Shown here: positions 1-6,762 of the stretch, piece after piece | Numbering within the stretch: position 1 is the stretch's first letter | How the letters are laid out: each line of letters starts with the position of its first letter | Origin: Candidatus Harrisonbacteria bacterium RIFOXYD1_FULL_40_9 | Lineage (GTDB): Bacteria > Patescibacteriota > Minisyncoccia > UBA6257 > XYD1-FULL-40-9 | Assembly (NCBI GenBank): GCA_001818015.1 | Contig: MHJO01000036.1 | Location: 1-12,980 of the forward strand | Direction of reading: 5' to 3' | DNA length: 12,980 nt | Made by a program: the position numbers and the translations under genes | The notes under the pieces: generated by a model | Seen by the model: the letters and a program-made list of their open reading frames with translations, nothing else | What the model was told of the DNA's origin: nothing | Database searches by the model: none

Positions 1-166
1 GGTCTTTAAGTGGTCGCGGAACATAGGGCTGATCTAATGTATCTTCACGAGCCGCTATAAGATCGAGTAATGCAAGTCCGAAATGAAGATCAGTTTTCCG
101 TGAAATAAAAAATAGGGTTCCTATGATACATATAATTAAAAAAAATCCAATTACTAATTTATTCAT
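1..166 (-). CDS. Membrane-anchored protein of unknown function, N-terminal part only
   Basis: The reverse strand opens with ATG at 166-164 and stays open to the left edge of the window, giving about 55 residues with no stop; the C-terminus lies outside. The first ~21 residues (MNKLVIGFFLIICIIGTLFF) form one strongly hydrophobic segment with a Lys at position 3, followed by SRK, which fits an N-terminal signal anchor with the rest outside the membrane. The following stretch (LHFGLALLDLIAARED and then a proline-containing PYVPRPLKD) shows no family I recognise. A purine-rich AAAGAGAG sits about 5 bases upstream of the ATG on the coding strand and could act as a ribosome binding site, which supports this start. 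The gene is divergent from dnaX with a 48-base gap. Confidence 0.6.
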   Translation of the reverse strand, partial: MNKLVIGFFLIICIIGTLFFISRKTDLHFGLALLDLIAAREDTLDQPYVPRPLKD

Positions 167-174
167 TGACTCTC

Positions 175-203
175 TTTATACTATACACGAGATCATCTAT
201 ACT
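175..203 (+). promoter_or_regulatory. Possible dnaX promoter giving a very short leader
   Basis: TATACT at 198-203 matches the -10 consensus in 5 of 6 positions, and TTTATA at 175-180 matches the -35 in 4 of 6, with a 17-base spacer. Transcription would start near 210, only about 5 bases before the dnaX ATG at 215. There is no Shine-Dalgarno sequence in that space, so translation would be nearly leaderless. Predicted from sequence only. Confidence 0.35.
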
Positions 204-214
204 TTCATTATCCT

Positions 215-1327
215 ATGATCGCTATTTATAGAAAATATCGACCAAAAGTACTCGCGGATCTTATAGGTCAAGATGACATCACGGAAACATTAAAAAACGC
301 GGCTCGTCTCAATAAAATTGGACATTCATATTTGTTCTTCGGTCCACGCGGGACTGGAAAAACGAGTGCTGCTCGGCTTGTTGCAAAAACTCTGAATTGT
401 CTCACTCGAACCACCGACAATAAATTCCACAAAGAAGGCGAGCCTTGTAATCGGTGCACAGCGTGTGAAGAAATTGATAAAGGCCACGCAATTGATGTGA
501 TCGAGATTGATGCGGCATCAAACCGAGGCATTGATGAAATGCGCAACCTCAAAGAGCATATAGCACTTGCCCCTATTAGATTGCTGAAAAAAGTATTTAT
601 TATTGATGAAGCCCACATGCTTACTCGTGAAGCTTTTAATGCATTACTTAAAACTCTCGAGGAACCACCACTTCACACATGCTTCATTCTTGCGACCACT
701 GAACGAGAAAAAATCCCCGCAACAATTGCCTCTCGTGCACAACGATTTCAATTCAAAAAACTTCCCATTGTAAAAATAGTCGAGAAACTCGAGAAAGTTG
801 TTTCTGCGGAAAATATCAAGACTTCACCGCACGTTCTCGAGCTTATCGCAGAAGCGGCGGAAGGCAGCCTTCGTGATGCTGAATCTCTTCTTGATCAAGT
901 AGTCGCATTTGAAGGCTCCTCAATTGAACTCCGTAACGTTGAACATTTACTAGGAAAAGCGAGTCGAAATCATATTATGAAATTAACACACCTCATACTT
1001 TCCTCTGATATAAGCGGGGTACTTCGCTATCTTGCGACGCTCGACGAAGAAGGCTATAATTTGACCCAGCTCACAAAAGATCTCATTCATTACCTTCGAA
1101 AAGTTCTTGCGGTAAAAGTTGATCCTGCATTACTCAGTCTTTTTAGGAACGAAGTGTCAAGCGATGAACTAAAAACTATCGAAGAACAAAGTGCGCTTGT
1201 TCGAGAAAAACAACATATTGCACTTATTAAATCTCTTATCAGAGCATATAGCGAAATGCGCTATACTCCCCTTACGATTGTTCCGCTTGAAGTGGCGCTT
1301 ATTGAAAACCTAAAAACAAACACTTAA
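215..1327 (+). CDS. dnaX: DNA polymerase III subunit gamma/tau (short form)
   Basis: This is the ATPase of the clamp loader, which places the sliding clamp on primed DNA and organises the replicative polymerase. The N-terminal YRKYRPKVLADLIGQ is the typical DnaX start. Walker A GPRGTGKT is at 43-50, and four zinc-binding cysteines lie at 62, 78, 81 and 84. Walker B with DEAH is at 131-134, sensor 1 (ATTE) at 160-163, and sensor 2 with the GSLRDAESLLDQ motif at 217-228. The protein ends at 370 residues, so the collar domain is present but the long tau extension that binds polymerase and helicase in E. coli is missing; short forms are common in reduced genomes. The ATG at 215 fits the family start although no Shine-Dalgarno site is visible. 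tRNA-Gln follows 4 bases after the stop and is probably cotranscribed. Confidence 0.95.
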   Translation: MIAIYRKYRPKVLADLIGQDDITETLKNAARLNKIGHSYLFFGPRGTGKTSAARLVAKTLNCLTRTTDNKFHKEGEPCNRCTACEEIDKGHAIDVIEIDAASNRGIDEMRNLKEHIALAPIRLLKKVFIIDEAHMLTREAFNALLKTLEEPPLHTCFILATTEREKIPATIASRAQRFQFKKLPIVKIVEKLEKVVSAENIKTSPHVLELIAEAAEGSLRDAESLLDQVVAFEGSSIELRNVEHLLGKASRNHIMKLTHLILSSDISGVLRYLATLDEEGYNLTQLTKDLIHYLRKVLAVKVDPALLSLFRNEVSSDELKTIEEQSALVREKQHIALIKSLIRAYSEMRYTPLTIVPLEVALIENLKTNT

Positions 1328-1331
1328 TTAT

Positions 1332-1405
1332 TGCCGAGTAGTCTAATGGTAGGACGTCTGGCTCTGAACCAGAAAATTGGGGTTCGATTCCCTGCTCGGC
1401 AGCCA
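1332..1405 (+). tRNA. tRNA-Gln (anticodon CTG), CCA encoded
   Basis: The cloverleaf folds fully. Acceptor TGCCGAG (1332-1338) pairs with CTCGGCA (1395-1401). The anticodon stem TCTGG (1357-1361) pairs with CCAGA (1369-1373) and encloses the loop CTCTGAA with anticodon CTG at 1364-1366, reading CAG (Gln). The T-stem 1378-1382 pairs with 1390-1394, including two G-U pairs, around the loop TTCGATT. The discriminator is G1402, and CCA is encoded at 1403-1405. It lies 4 bases after the dnaX stop with no clear separate promoter, so processing from the dnaX transcript is likely. Confidence 0.95.
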
Positions 1406-1477
1406 TTCGACTCACTTCATTCGCTCATACCCCTCCTCTCATCCAAGTCAATAATAGACAAAATTTCCCGAATACAT

Positions 1478-2860
1478 CTATAGAATCTTAAAATTTCCCC
1501 TAACCCAATCAACTAATTTTTGCACATCCGCTCTGCGATTATCCGATCCAAAAACAATAATAGAAATAGGCACATCTCCCTTAGGAGTTTTAAAATTCCA
1601 CACAGTGGCTAGTGTTTCTTTTGCTTTATTGGTTTTCCCAGTTTTTGCACCCAACAAATTCTCATTTTCATAAAAATCATTGAAATTAGTAATCGTATGC
1701 AATTCCACTGGCCCAAAATTTATAAACTTCTTTCCTTTCGTAATGTCAAAAATAAAATTCCGTTTGTAATAGATATATTGCAATAACCGAGAAATATCGT
1801 GTGTAGTCGAAATATTCATATCTCCTATCCCGCTTGGATCTTGGAAGCTGGAATCTATCATGCCAAGCGAGATCGCTTTATCATTCATTTTTTTCACAAA
1901 TTCTCCTTGTCCAATAAAAGAAGCAAGAGCATTCGCTGCACCATTCGAAGATTGCATCAAAAGCGGGTAGAAAAGCTCGAAAGCTGTATATCTCTTCTCG
2001 GGAGAAAAAGGGAAGCTTTCGTAAGCCGATTCAAGCATTTTTGAAGAAATTTTTATAGATCTTTCGAGATATATTAACTCGCTCGCCACAACCCCAGTCA
2101 TCAGTTTTGTAATAGAAGCCATAGGCAATGGCTCGTTCGCATTTTTCTCTAAAATTACCTCATGAGTCCTTAAATCAGATATTAAAAAAGATTTTGCCGA
2201 AATACTTGGCAAATTAGGACTTTCTTCACGCGGTTCTAAATATCCATAATAATCAGTCTTCAATTCTTCATCTAGGATAAGGATGGGCATATCTTTTTCT
2301 ACGAAATCAAAAACTGTTTTAGCATCTTCAGTGTTTAGTCTTACACAACCGCCAGTATAGCTAGATGCCACCGATTCACCATTTTCATAATAAGGCAAAC
2401 CGTGAATAAAGAAATTTCCATAAAATTGAATACTATACGGCATCCAAACTTTACCAATTGAAGAAAAATGATTTCTTTCCTTTAAAATTGCTTTGTAATT
2501 TCCAGTTGGCGTTTCCCACCAACTTCCTTCTCTGCCCTTCATAGTTACCGGTAGAGTTTTTAATAATAATCCTCTCCCATAAAGACTTACTATCATCTTT
2601 CTTAAATCCACCTCCACAAAACTTGCTTCATTTTCAATATAATTCTTCTTATAGTTCAAAAATTTCTTTTCGTCAGGAAAAACAATTTCACCATTTTCCG
2701 CAAAGGATATTTGGGAATTAGCCAACCGAGAAAAAAAAGATTGAACTTTCTCTTTATTGGTTTCAGTTAGATCTATTCTTTCATTCATTAACCTAAAAGA
2801 TAAACCTAAAGAAGTCACCGTAATAGCAACTAAGAATGAAACAAAAAACCACCATCTCAT
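1478..2860 (-). CDS. Fused L,D-transpeptidase (YkuD) and D-alanyl-D-alanine carboxypeptidase (peptidase S11)
   Basis: A 460-residue exported wall enzyme with two catalytic domains. Residues 6-22 are a hydrophobic signal anchor. The YkuD domain covers about 80-197, with the catalytic pattern H153-G154 and then S167..G-G-C172-V-R174; its Cys forms 3-3 crosslinks between peptidoglycan tetrapeptides. The S11 domain covers about 220-455, with SITK at 249-252 (nucleophile Ser249, Lys252), SSN at 304-306 and KTG at 406-408; it removes the terminal D-Ala of pentapeptides. The second activity makes the donor used by the first, so one chain could carry out both steps. The usual PBP5-type C-terminal domain and membrane helix of DacA are absent, leaving the N-terminal anchor to hold the protein. 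A TAGAAT box lies 7 bases before the ATG (2868-2873). The gene converges on dnaX and tRNA-Gln, and ends in TAG. Confidence 0.9.
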   Translation of the reverse strand: MRWWFFVSFLVAITVTSLGLSFRLMNERIDLTETNKEKVQSFFSRLANSQISFAENGEIVFPDEKKFLNYKKNYIENEASFVEVDLRKMIVSLYGRGLLLKTLPVTMKGREGSWWETPTGNYKAILKERNHFSSIGKVWMPYSIQFYGNFFIHGLPYYENGESVASSYTGGCVRLNTEDAKTVFDFVEKDMPILILDEELKTDYYGYLEPREESPNLPSISAKSFLISDLRTHEVILEKNANEPLPMASITKLMTGVVASELIYLERSIKISSKMLESAYESFPFSPEKRYTAFELFYPLLMQSSNGAANALASFIGQGEFVKKMNDKAISLGMIDSSFQDPSGIGDMNISTTHDISRLLQYIYYKRNFIFDITKGKKFINFGPVELHTITNFNDFYENENLLGAKTGKTNKAKETLATVWNFKTPKGDVPISIIVFGSDNRRADVQKLVDWVRGNFKIL

Positions 2861-2909
2861 CTATTAAATTCTACTACAAAAATATTCTCACGTATCTGTC
2901 TATAAGTTT

Positions 2910-3175
2910 TTACTTCGTACATTGAAAGATTGATAGAATATTTTCTATCAAAGCCTTCTGATCCGGATCAGTCTTTTTATAAAGATTGAGATTCAAAACT
3001 AATTTCATCGCTTCTATAAGATTTCCAATCCGAGATTCTAGTTATTTTTGATTCGGCATTAATTTCTTTTCTGTCCCAAATCTCTCTTCTTCTTTAGTAA
3101 GAAAATTTTTCCTATACTCATATTTACCATCCCATCGACTCTGTAAGTCAAAAAGCCCCAATTGGGGCTTTTTGT
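2910..3175 (-). pseudogene. Remnant of a protein-coding gene with an in-frame TAA, family not recognised
   Basis: Read on the minus strand, one frame gives a protein-like stretch (LFDLQSRWDGKYEYRKNF, then a Lys/Glu-rich segment ending MPNQK), a TAA at 3044-3042, then continues in the same frame with LESRIGNLIEAMKLVLNLNL through DPDQKALIENILSIFQ to a TAA at 2912-2910. The composition on both sides of the internal stop is like a soluble helical protein, and a single base change could restore the frame. There is no usable start codon in frame, and the upstream part runs through the terminator at 3149-3174. It is therefore probably the C-terminal remnant of a lost gene; chance cannot be excluded. 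It occupies most of the 350-base gap between the transpeptidase and the Cys-rich pseudogene. Confidence 0.4.
3149..3174 (-). terminator. Perfect palindromic rho-independent terminator
   Basis: A 26-base perfect palindrome: arms CAAAAAGCCCC and GGGGCTTTTTG around AATT. The flanking A and T runs let it work in both directions. It lies 39 bases beyond the stop at 3214 and so ends the minus-strand transcript of the Cys-rich pseudogene. A near copy is at 3982-4009. Confidence 0.8.
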
Positions 3176-3213
3176 TGTCTATTTAATAGAGATTTTATAT
3201 TCAACCCCATTCA

Positions 3214-3867
3214 CTACTCTGCATAAGGCTGCACCAGAGGATCGGTAGTGAAATATTCACCAGAACATTGCGCTTTTACTAAATCTCCTTCTGACGTACC
3301 CTTGCCTGTAGCTAAATCAAAAGTGAATCCGTAAGAAAAACTTTTAAGTACGAGCCATTTGTGCAATAAATCATACAAGTCATTGAACGTATTAAATTCA
3401 CATCTGCCATCACGACCTAACATTTTTCTTTGCTTTGACCTCTCAGTCTCTAATTGTTGTTGTATTTTATCCATCGTTATTCCGTCCTTGAGCCACAAAT
3501 CAATAATTTCTTGATCGAATTTTAGATTAGCATTATCAAACCTCAAGTATAAGATACATTTATTTGATTCAGAGCTTTTTTCTATCCTGTAAAAAGTTGT
3601 GTCACTGTATAGAATTCCAAAAACATTTCGATCTTTACTAAAACTAGCAGTCGCAAGCGTACAAGATTTCGCAGCATCAATGAAACAATTAACGCTATTG
3701 CCACAATTAGTTTCCTAAGGTACTTGAACAATTTCTTCGTCATTACTCATTGCACTAGTCGAAGATGATTGCTGAGGAATAGATGGACTATTTACAAAGT
3801 AACGAAGACTTATTCCAAGAGATAATGAAATAAGTAAGACTACCACTAGAATTAAAGTAATTTTCAT
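3214..3867 (-). pseudogene. Membrane-anchored Cys-rich protein interrupted by an in-frame TAG
   Basis: Starting at ATG 3867-3865 the minus strand encodes a signal-anchor protein (MKITLILVVVLLISLSLGIS), a Ser-rich linker and then TAG as codon 51 (3717-3715). The same frame continues without interruption for 166 more codons to a stop at 3214-3216. The part after the TAG carries six cysteines (full-length positions 55, 61, 69, 104, 156 and 201), which would suit an extracytoplasmic domain with disulfides. Without the TAG the product would be 217 residues. The downstream 110-residue open frame starts only at a TTG (codon 108), which cuts the domain and leaves no export signal, so it is unlikely to be a gene by itself. 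The layout resembles exported small Cys-rich proteins of CPR genomes, but I cannot name a family. A recent nonsense mutation is the simplest reading; stop readthrough is possible but unsupported. Confidence 0.75.
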
Positions 3868-3981
3868 GATTATTTATTTTTGCAAGCAGAAAACATAAAA
3901 AAGGAATACTTTCTTAACTTCTTCATATCTTCATTTTACCCCCCCTTCGGGTGTGTAAAGTGGATAATTAAAATACACAAT

Positions 3982-4009
3982 CAAAAAAGCCCCAATTGGG
4001 GTTTTTTTG
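3982..4009 (-). terminator. Rho-independent terminator of the 4019-4480 gene
   Basis: Arms CAAAAAAGCCCC and GGGGTTTTTTTG around AATT, with a single G-U pair. It starts 10 bases beyond the stop codon of the minus-strand gene ending at 4019. It shares its core with the terminator at 3149-3174. A/T runs on both sides suggest it is bidirectional. Confidence 0.8.
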
Positions 4010-4018
4010 ACTTACTTT

Positions 4019-4480
4019 CTATTGCTGAGCTAAAAAATTTTGGATCGCTTGCACCACCTGAGAATCTTTTCGCATCGTTTCCCAGAACGTAATCTGATTA
4101 CGTGGTATATACATTATATCCTCCGGTCCATGTAATTCGCTTCCAAGCTTCACAAGACTCACATTTGGCTCCTGAGACGAAGGCTGAAGCGGCTGCTGCA
4201 CCCGAAGATAAAACACATCGGTAAGCACAATAACATCTTTATCATTTTTCCTTATGCGACCAAAGTAAACTTGGTTATTATTAAGAAATACCGCCTCCCA
4301 TGGTTGTTCTCTGGAAACCCACCCGGAAAAAGTCGGGAACCATGAATTAAAATATCCAAAATAACCTAATGCATAAAGACCTCCAGAGAGAACAAGAATT
4401 GCTCCTATAAAAATAATTTTTTTCCGAGAACTTTTATGTTCTACTACGTCGTCTTCGTAATTATTCTCAAATTGATTCAT
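4019..4480 (-). CDS. Single-pass membrane protein, conserved CPR-type hypothetical
   Basis: A 153-residue protein with a short charged cytoplasmic tail (residues 1-21, ending SSRKK), one transmembrane helix at about 22-42, and an outer domain. The outer part starts with WEAVFLNNNQVYFGRI (61-76), continues with VIVLTDVFYLRV (83-94), a Gln/Pro/Ser linker, and then LVKLGSELHGPEDIMYIPRN (109-128) and ITFWE. The pattern is beta-rich and similar in layout to small proteins I associate with Parcubacteria, but I do not know a function. GATAAT at 4490-4495 lies 9 bases before the ATG, so the transcript may be almost leaderless; no Shine-Dalgarno is visible. It is 59 bases downstream of the TPR gene, in the same direction, and may belong to the same envelope cluster. 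The stop is TAG, followed by a strong terminator. Confidence 0.8.
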   Translation of the reverse strand: MNQFENNYEDDVVEHKSSRKKIIFIGAILVLSGGLYALGYFGYFNSWFPTFSGWVSREQPWEAVFLNNNQVYFGRIRKNDKDVIVLTDVFYLRVQQPLQPSSQEPNVSLVKLGSELHGPEDIMYIPRNQITFWETMRKDSQVVQAIQNFLAQQ

Positions 4481-4539
4481 ATGTAATATATTATCAACTT
4501 ATTTCTTAAGAGTCTACTATATCTGTTGATAATTCCTCT

Positions 4540-5121
4540 TTACTGAATATCAAAACCCTTCGGCCAATATTCAAGTATTTTCTGAGCAATCACTTCTGCA
4601 TCCTTTTGTCTCCCACCCTGATTATATATATCAAAAAGACCATAATAAAACTGTGGTCGTGTGGGGCTTAGTACGAGTCCATCCTTAAAGAGTCTCTCGG
4701 CTTTTTCGAGATAAGCTACATCCTTGTGTTGCAATCCCATACGCGCATATAATGATCCCATTACATAATGATACTGAACAAAGCCTGCCCCACTTCCCTT
4801 CGCAACTGCAGGCTCCACATATGAAGCAACAAACTTCACGAGCTCTTCGACAACCTCCTTTGGCGCATTCGGATCCGAAACCGCACCAAAAGACATTGTA
4901 ATAAGCTGCTTTAACGCCTCATCTTCTCCAACAGGAGAACGAGAATTAAGAAGTGGAGCATACGCAGCCTTAAAGGCATCTAGAGAGCGTGCTGCTTGCC
5001 CATTACGCATGGCATTAATGACATTCTGCGCCTTTTTCCATGGTAGATATGAACCAAAATACAGACTTATGGGAATAATAAAAAGAATTGGTATTAGAAG
5101 GTATATAGAATATTTTTTCAT
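4540..5121 (-). CDS. Membrane-anchored TPR-like protein paired with the Wzy-like polymerase
   Basis: A 193-residue protein with an N-terminal transmembrane helix (about 4-23) and a helical outer region. Residues 115-188 look like two tetratricopeptide-type repeats (YHYVMGSLYARMG, AERLFKDGLVLSP, FYYGLFDIYNQGGRQKDAE, KILEYWPKG). TPRs bind partner proteins. The ATG at 5121 overlaps the stop of the Wzy-like gene as ATGA, so the two are translationally coupled and probably act together. In related CPR proteins, as I recall them, a Wzy domain is often followed in the same chain by a last helix and TPRs; here that order is preserved but split over two frames. It could be a true two-gene arrangement or the product of a frameshift in the nearby A-runs. 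Confidence 0.8.
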   Translation of the reverse strand: MKKYSIYLLIPILFIIPISLYFGSYLPWKKAQNVINAMRNGQAARSLDAFKAAYAPLLNSRSPVGEDEALKQLITMSFGAVSDPNAPKEVVEELVKFVASYVEPAVAKGSGAGFVQYHYVMGSLYARMGLQHKDVAYLEKAERLFKDGLVLSPTRPQFYYGLFDIYNQGGRQKDAEVIAQKILEYWPKGFDIQ

Positions 5122-6476
5122 ACTTTTTTGATATCTACGCTTTTATTACCCTCAAGAACATGGACTGCGTACGCAAGAAAAAGAAATAAATTAAGAAAAA
5201 TCGGCAACACATCAAAGAGCACAAGACTCTGAACAAAATACGCAGTAGGCATAAAGATCATAAGCGCATTTTTTATAAGAGGACGTAGCGCCTCCTCATA
5301 GCGCTCATTTAGGCTTTTCTTAAATAAAATCCAATACACGACTATAAATATGGAGAGATATGCAAGAAGTCCCAGAATTCCTGTCTGCACGAGATATTCA
5401 AGAACATTATTATGTGCTCGATCAAACCACAATTGTTGTCCCGAAGCATTAGGAGAAATGAAGTGTCTTACATCAAAATACTTATCAAAAGCACGCGAAA
5501 AATTCTCAGGCCCCCATCCAAGTAGTGGCCTATCGAGAAAACCCTTAAATGCCGACTTCCATGTCCAAAAACGTGATTGAGCTCCTGATCCCTGCAAATC
5601 AATATCAAAAATACGAGCAAAAGGGAGATTTTGAATGAAGGGCTTGTGACGAAGCGCAAAAATCAAGCCCGCAACAACTATTAGGAACCCAAGAATACCA
5701 AGAGAAACATGCCTGAATCTTTTACTCGGAGCCTTCCATACCAAATAAAGAAACGAAAGGCCAAGTCCCGCAAGAAGCCCAAGTAAGCTTCCTCGTGTTT
5801 GGGCAAATAAAAATCCTACGATAAAAAACCCAAAAACGAGAAAAAGAGACAGTTGCAGAAAACGACGCTTTTCTTGAAGCAAAAGCTGTGCCACATAAAA
5901 CATTCCAAACATAAGATATGCCCCCACGTACGCAGGATTGCCCAACGTTCCCTGAATTCTTCCCTGCCCAGAGCTTACTACCCCTTCCACTCCCCATAAC
6001 TGGAGCAGTCCATATAGCGTCACCCCAATTCCCGCAAATATAGAAAATAAGAATAAACGCCTCCAGTCATCTTCTTTGCGAAAAACAAAAAGAAGAAGTA
6101 AGAAGAATAGATAATAGTGAAATACTTGAAATATCCCCTCCCCTCGTTCGAAATTAGACCAAAATGAGATACGTGGATCGACACCAAAAATTCCCGCAAT
6201 GGCAAATAAAGCAACAAATGCCGTTACTGCCCAAAATATCTTTGATCGTAGTATAAATGAATAATCGGTATCAATAATTTTCTTCTTCAATCGTTCAAGT
6301 TCGGGACGCTCCCATACGAGATATAAAACAAAGAAAAAGAGCGATAACTCAACTATAAATCTCAAAAATACAGCTTTTCCCACAATAAATGGAAATAGCG
6401 TAGATCGAGAGATAATCAATACGCTAAACGGAACGAGATAAAGAAAAAACTTAGATATCCCTAAAAACAAAAGCAT
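5118..6476 (-). CDS. O-antigen ligase / Wzy-type polysaccharide polymerase
   Basis: A 452-residue polytopic membrane protein with about 11-12 hydrophobic helices. It matches the Wzy/WaaL layout (O-antigen ligase family): ERGEG at 110-114, GTLGNPAYVGAYL at 176-188, QTRGSLLG at 226-233, SRFWTW at 301-306, the loop motif LLGWGPENFSRAF at 318-330, and FDRAHNNVLEYL at 351-362, where the RAHN His is typical of the outer loop. Such proteins use undecaprenyl-linked glycans as donor, either joining repeat units or transferring them to an acceptor; which of the two cannot be decided here. The ATG at 6476 lies 7 bases after the stop of the 58-residue gene and its end overlaps the TPR gene by 4 bases, so the three form one operon. 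No glycosyltransferases are in the window. Confidence 0.88.
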   Translation of the reverse strand: MLLFLGISKFFLYLVPFSVLIISRSTLFPFIVGKAVFLRFIVELSLFFFVLYLVWERPELERLKKKIIDTDYSFILRSKIFWAVTAFVALFAIAGIFGVDPRISFWSNFERGEGIFQVFHYYLFFLLLLFVFRKEDDWRRLFLFSIFAGIGVTLYGLLQLWGVEGVVSSGQGRIQGTLGNPAYVGAYLMFGMFYVAQLLLQEKRRFLQLSLFLVFGFFIVGFLFAQTRGSLLGLLAGLGLSFLYLVWKAPSKRFRHVSLGILGFLIVVAGLIFALRHKPFIQNLPFARIFDIDLQGSGAQSRFWTWKSAFKGFLDRPLLGWGPENFSRAFDKYFDVRHFISPNASGQQLWFDRAHNNVLEYLVQTGILGLLAYLSIFIVVYWILFKKSLNERYEEALRPLIKNALMIFMPTAYFVQSLVLFDVLPIFLNLFLFLAYAVHVLEGNKSVDIKKV

Positions 6477-6483
6477 AAAAAGA

Positions 6484-6660
6484 TTAATTATCTGTTATTG
6501 AAGTCGAAGTAACTGGAAGACTGTTCTCATTATACTCGATTTCATCTTCATTTAAAGTACTCTGTGGAACTACGCTCGCTTGAGGATAATACACAAGACT
6601 CCCGATCATTCCAAAAAGAACGATAATTACTACGATTGCGTTACGATTGCCTTTGCTCAT
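6484..6660 (-). CDS. Small single-pass membrane protein (58 residues)
   Basis: ATG at 6660-6658 opens a 58-codon frame ending in TAA at 6486-6484. The product has a basic start (MSKGNRN), one transmembrane helix at about 8-25 (AIVVIIVLFGMIGSLVYY), and an acidic and Ser/Thr-rich tail with EDEIEYNEN. The classic membrane layout, ordinary codon use and a gap of only 7 bases to the Wzy-like gene support a real gene heading that operon. TATATA at 6665-6670 lies 4 bases before the ATG, which would give a leaderless transcript. Function is unknown; an accessory role for the polymerase is a guess from position. It is divergent from tRNA-Gln(TTG). Confidence 0.7.
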   Translation of the reverse strand: MSKGNRNAIVVIIVLFGMIGSLVYYPQASVVPQSTLNEDEIEYNENSLPVTSTSITDN

Positions 6661-6680
6661 TTTTTATATACACTTATATT
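6653..6680 (+). promoter_or_regulatory. Possible promoter of tRNA-Gln(TTG)
   Basis: TTGCTC (6653-6658) and TATATT (6675-6680) are separated by 16 bases and would start transcription near 6687, 4 bases before the tRNA. The site overlaps the start region of the divergent 58-residue gene, so the two promoters would share DNA. Prediction only. Confidence 0.35.
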
Positions 6681-6690
6681 ACATTATCTT

Positions 6691-6761
6691 TGCCGGGTCG
6701 TCTAATGGTAGGACAGCAGCCTTTGGAGCTGTTTATCGGGGTTCGAATCCCTGCCCGGCAG
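6691..6761 (+). tRNA. tRNA-Gln (anticodon TTG), CCA not encoded
   Basis: Acceptor TGCCGGG (6691-6697) pairs with CCCGGCA (6754-6760). Anticodon stem GCAGC (6716-6720) pairs with GCTGT (6728-6732), with one G-U pair, around the loop CTTTGGA with anticodon TTG at 6723-6725, reading CAA (Gln). T-stem CGGGG (6737-6741) pairs with CCCTG (6749-6753) around TTCGAAT. The discriminator is G6761, and the next three bases are CCC, so the CCA end must be added by tRNA nucleotidyltransferase, unlike the CTG isoacceptor at 1332-1405. D-arm and T-arm are nearly identical to that gene. Confidence 0.95.
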
Positions 6762-6762
6762 C

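Noticed and set aside
268..618. 116-codon open frame on the minus strand inside dnaX
   Set aside because: Lies fully opposite the well-supported dnaX, and the translation shows no domain or coherent composition.
1460..1499. Direct repeat AAAATTTCCC (1460-1469, 1490-1499)
   Set aside because: Ten bases of low-complexity AT-rich sequence, partly inside the coding end; no supporting structure.
3214..3546. 110-codon frame as an independent gene starting at TTG
   Set aside because: The same frame extends upstream past the TTG to a TAG and then a signal-anchor start at 3867, so it is the 3' part of an interrupted gene.
3715..3717. TAG recoded as a sense codon in this genome
   Set aside because: TAG ends two intact genes here (1478 and 4019), and no suppressor tRNA is seen in the window; a simple nonsense mutation is more likely.
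3934..3960. C7 run with TTCG loop and TTTAC/GTAAA ends as a terminator
   Set aside because: Outer arms pair, but the middle needs several C-U mismatches, and there is no clear transcript for it to end.
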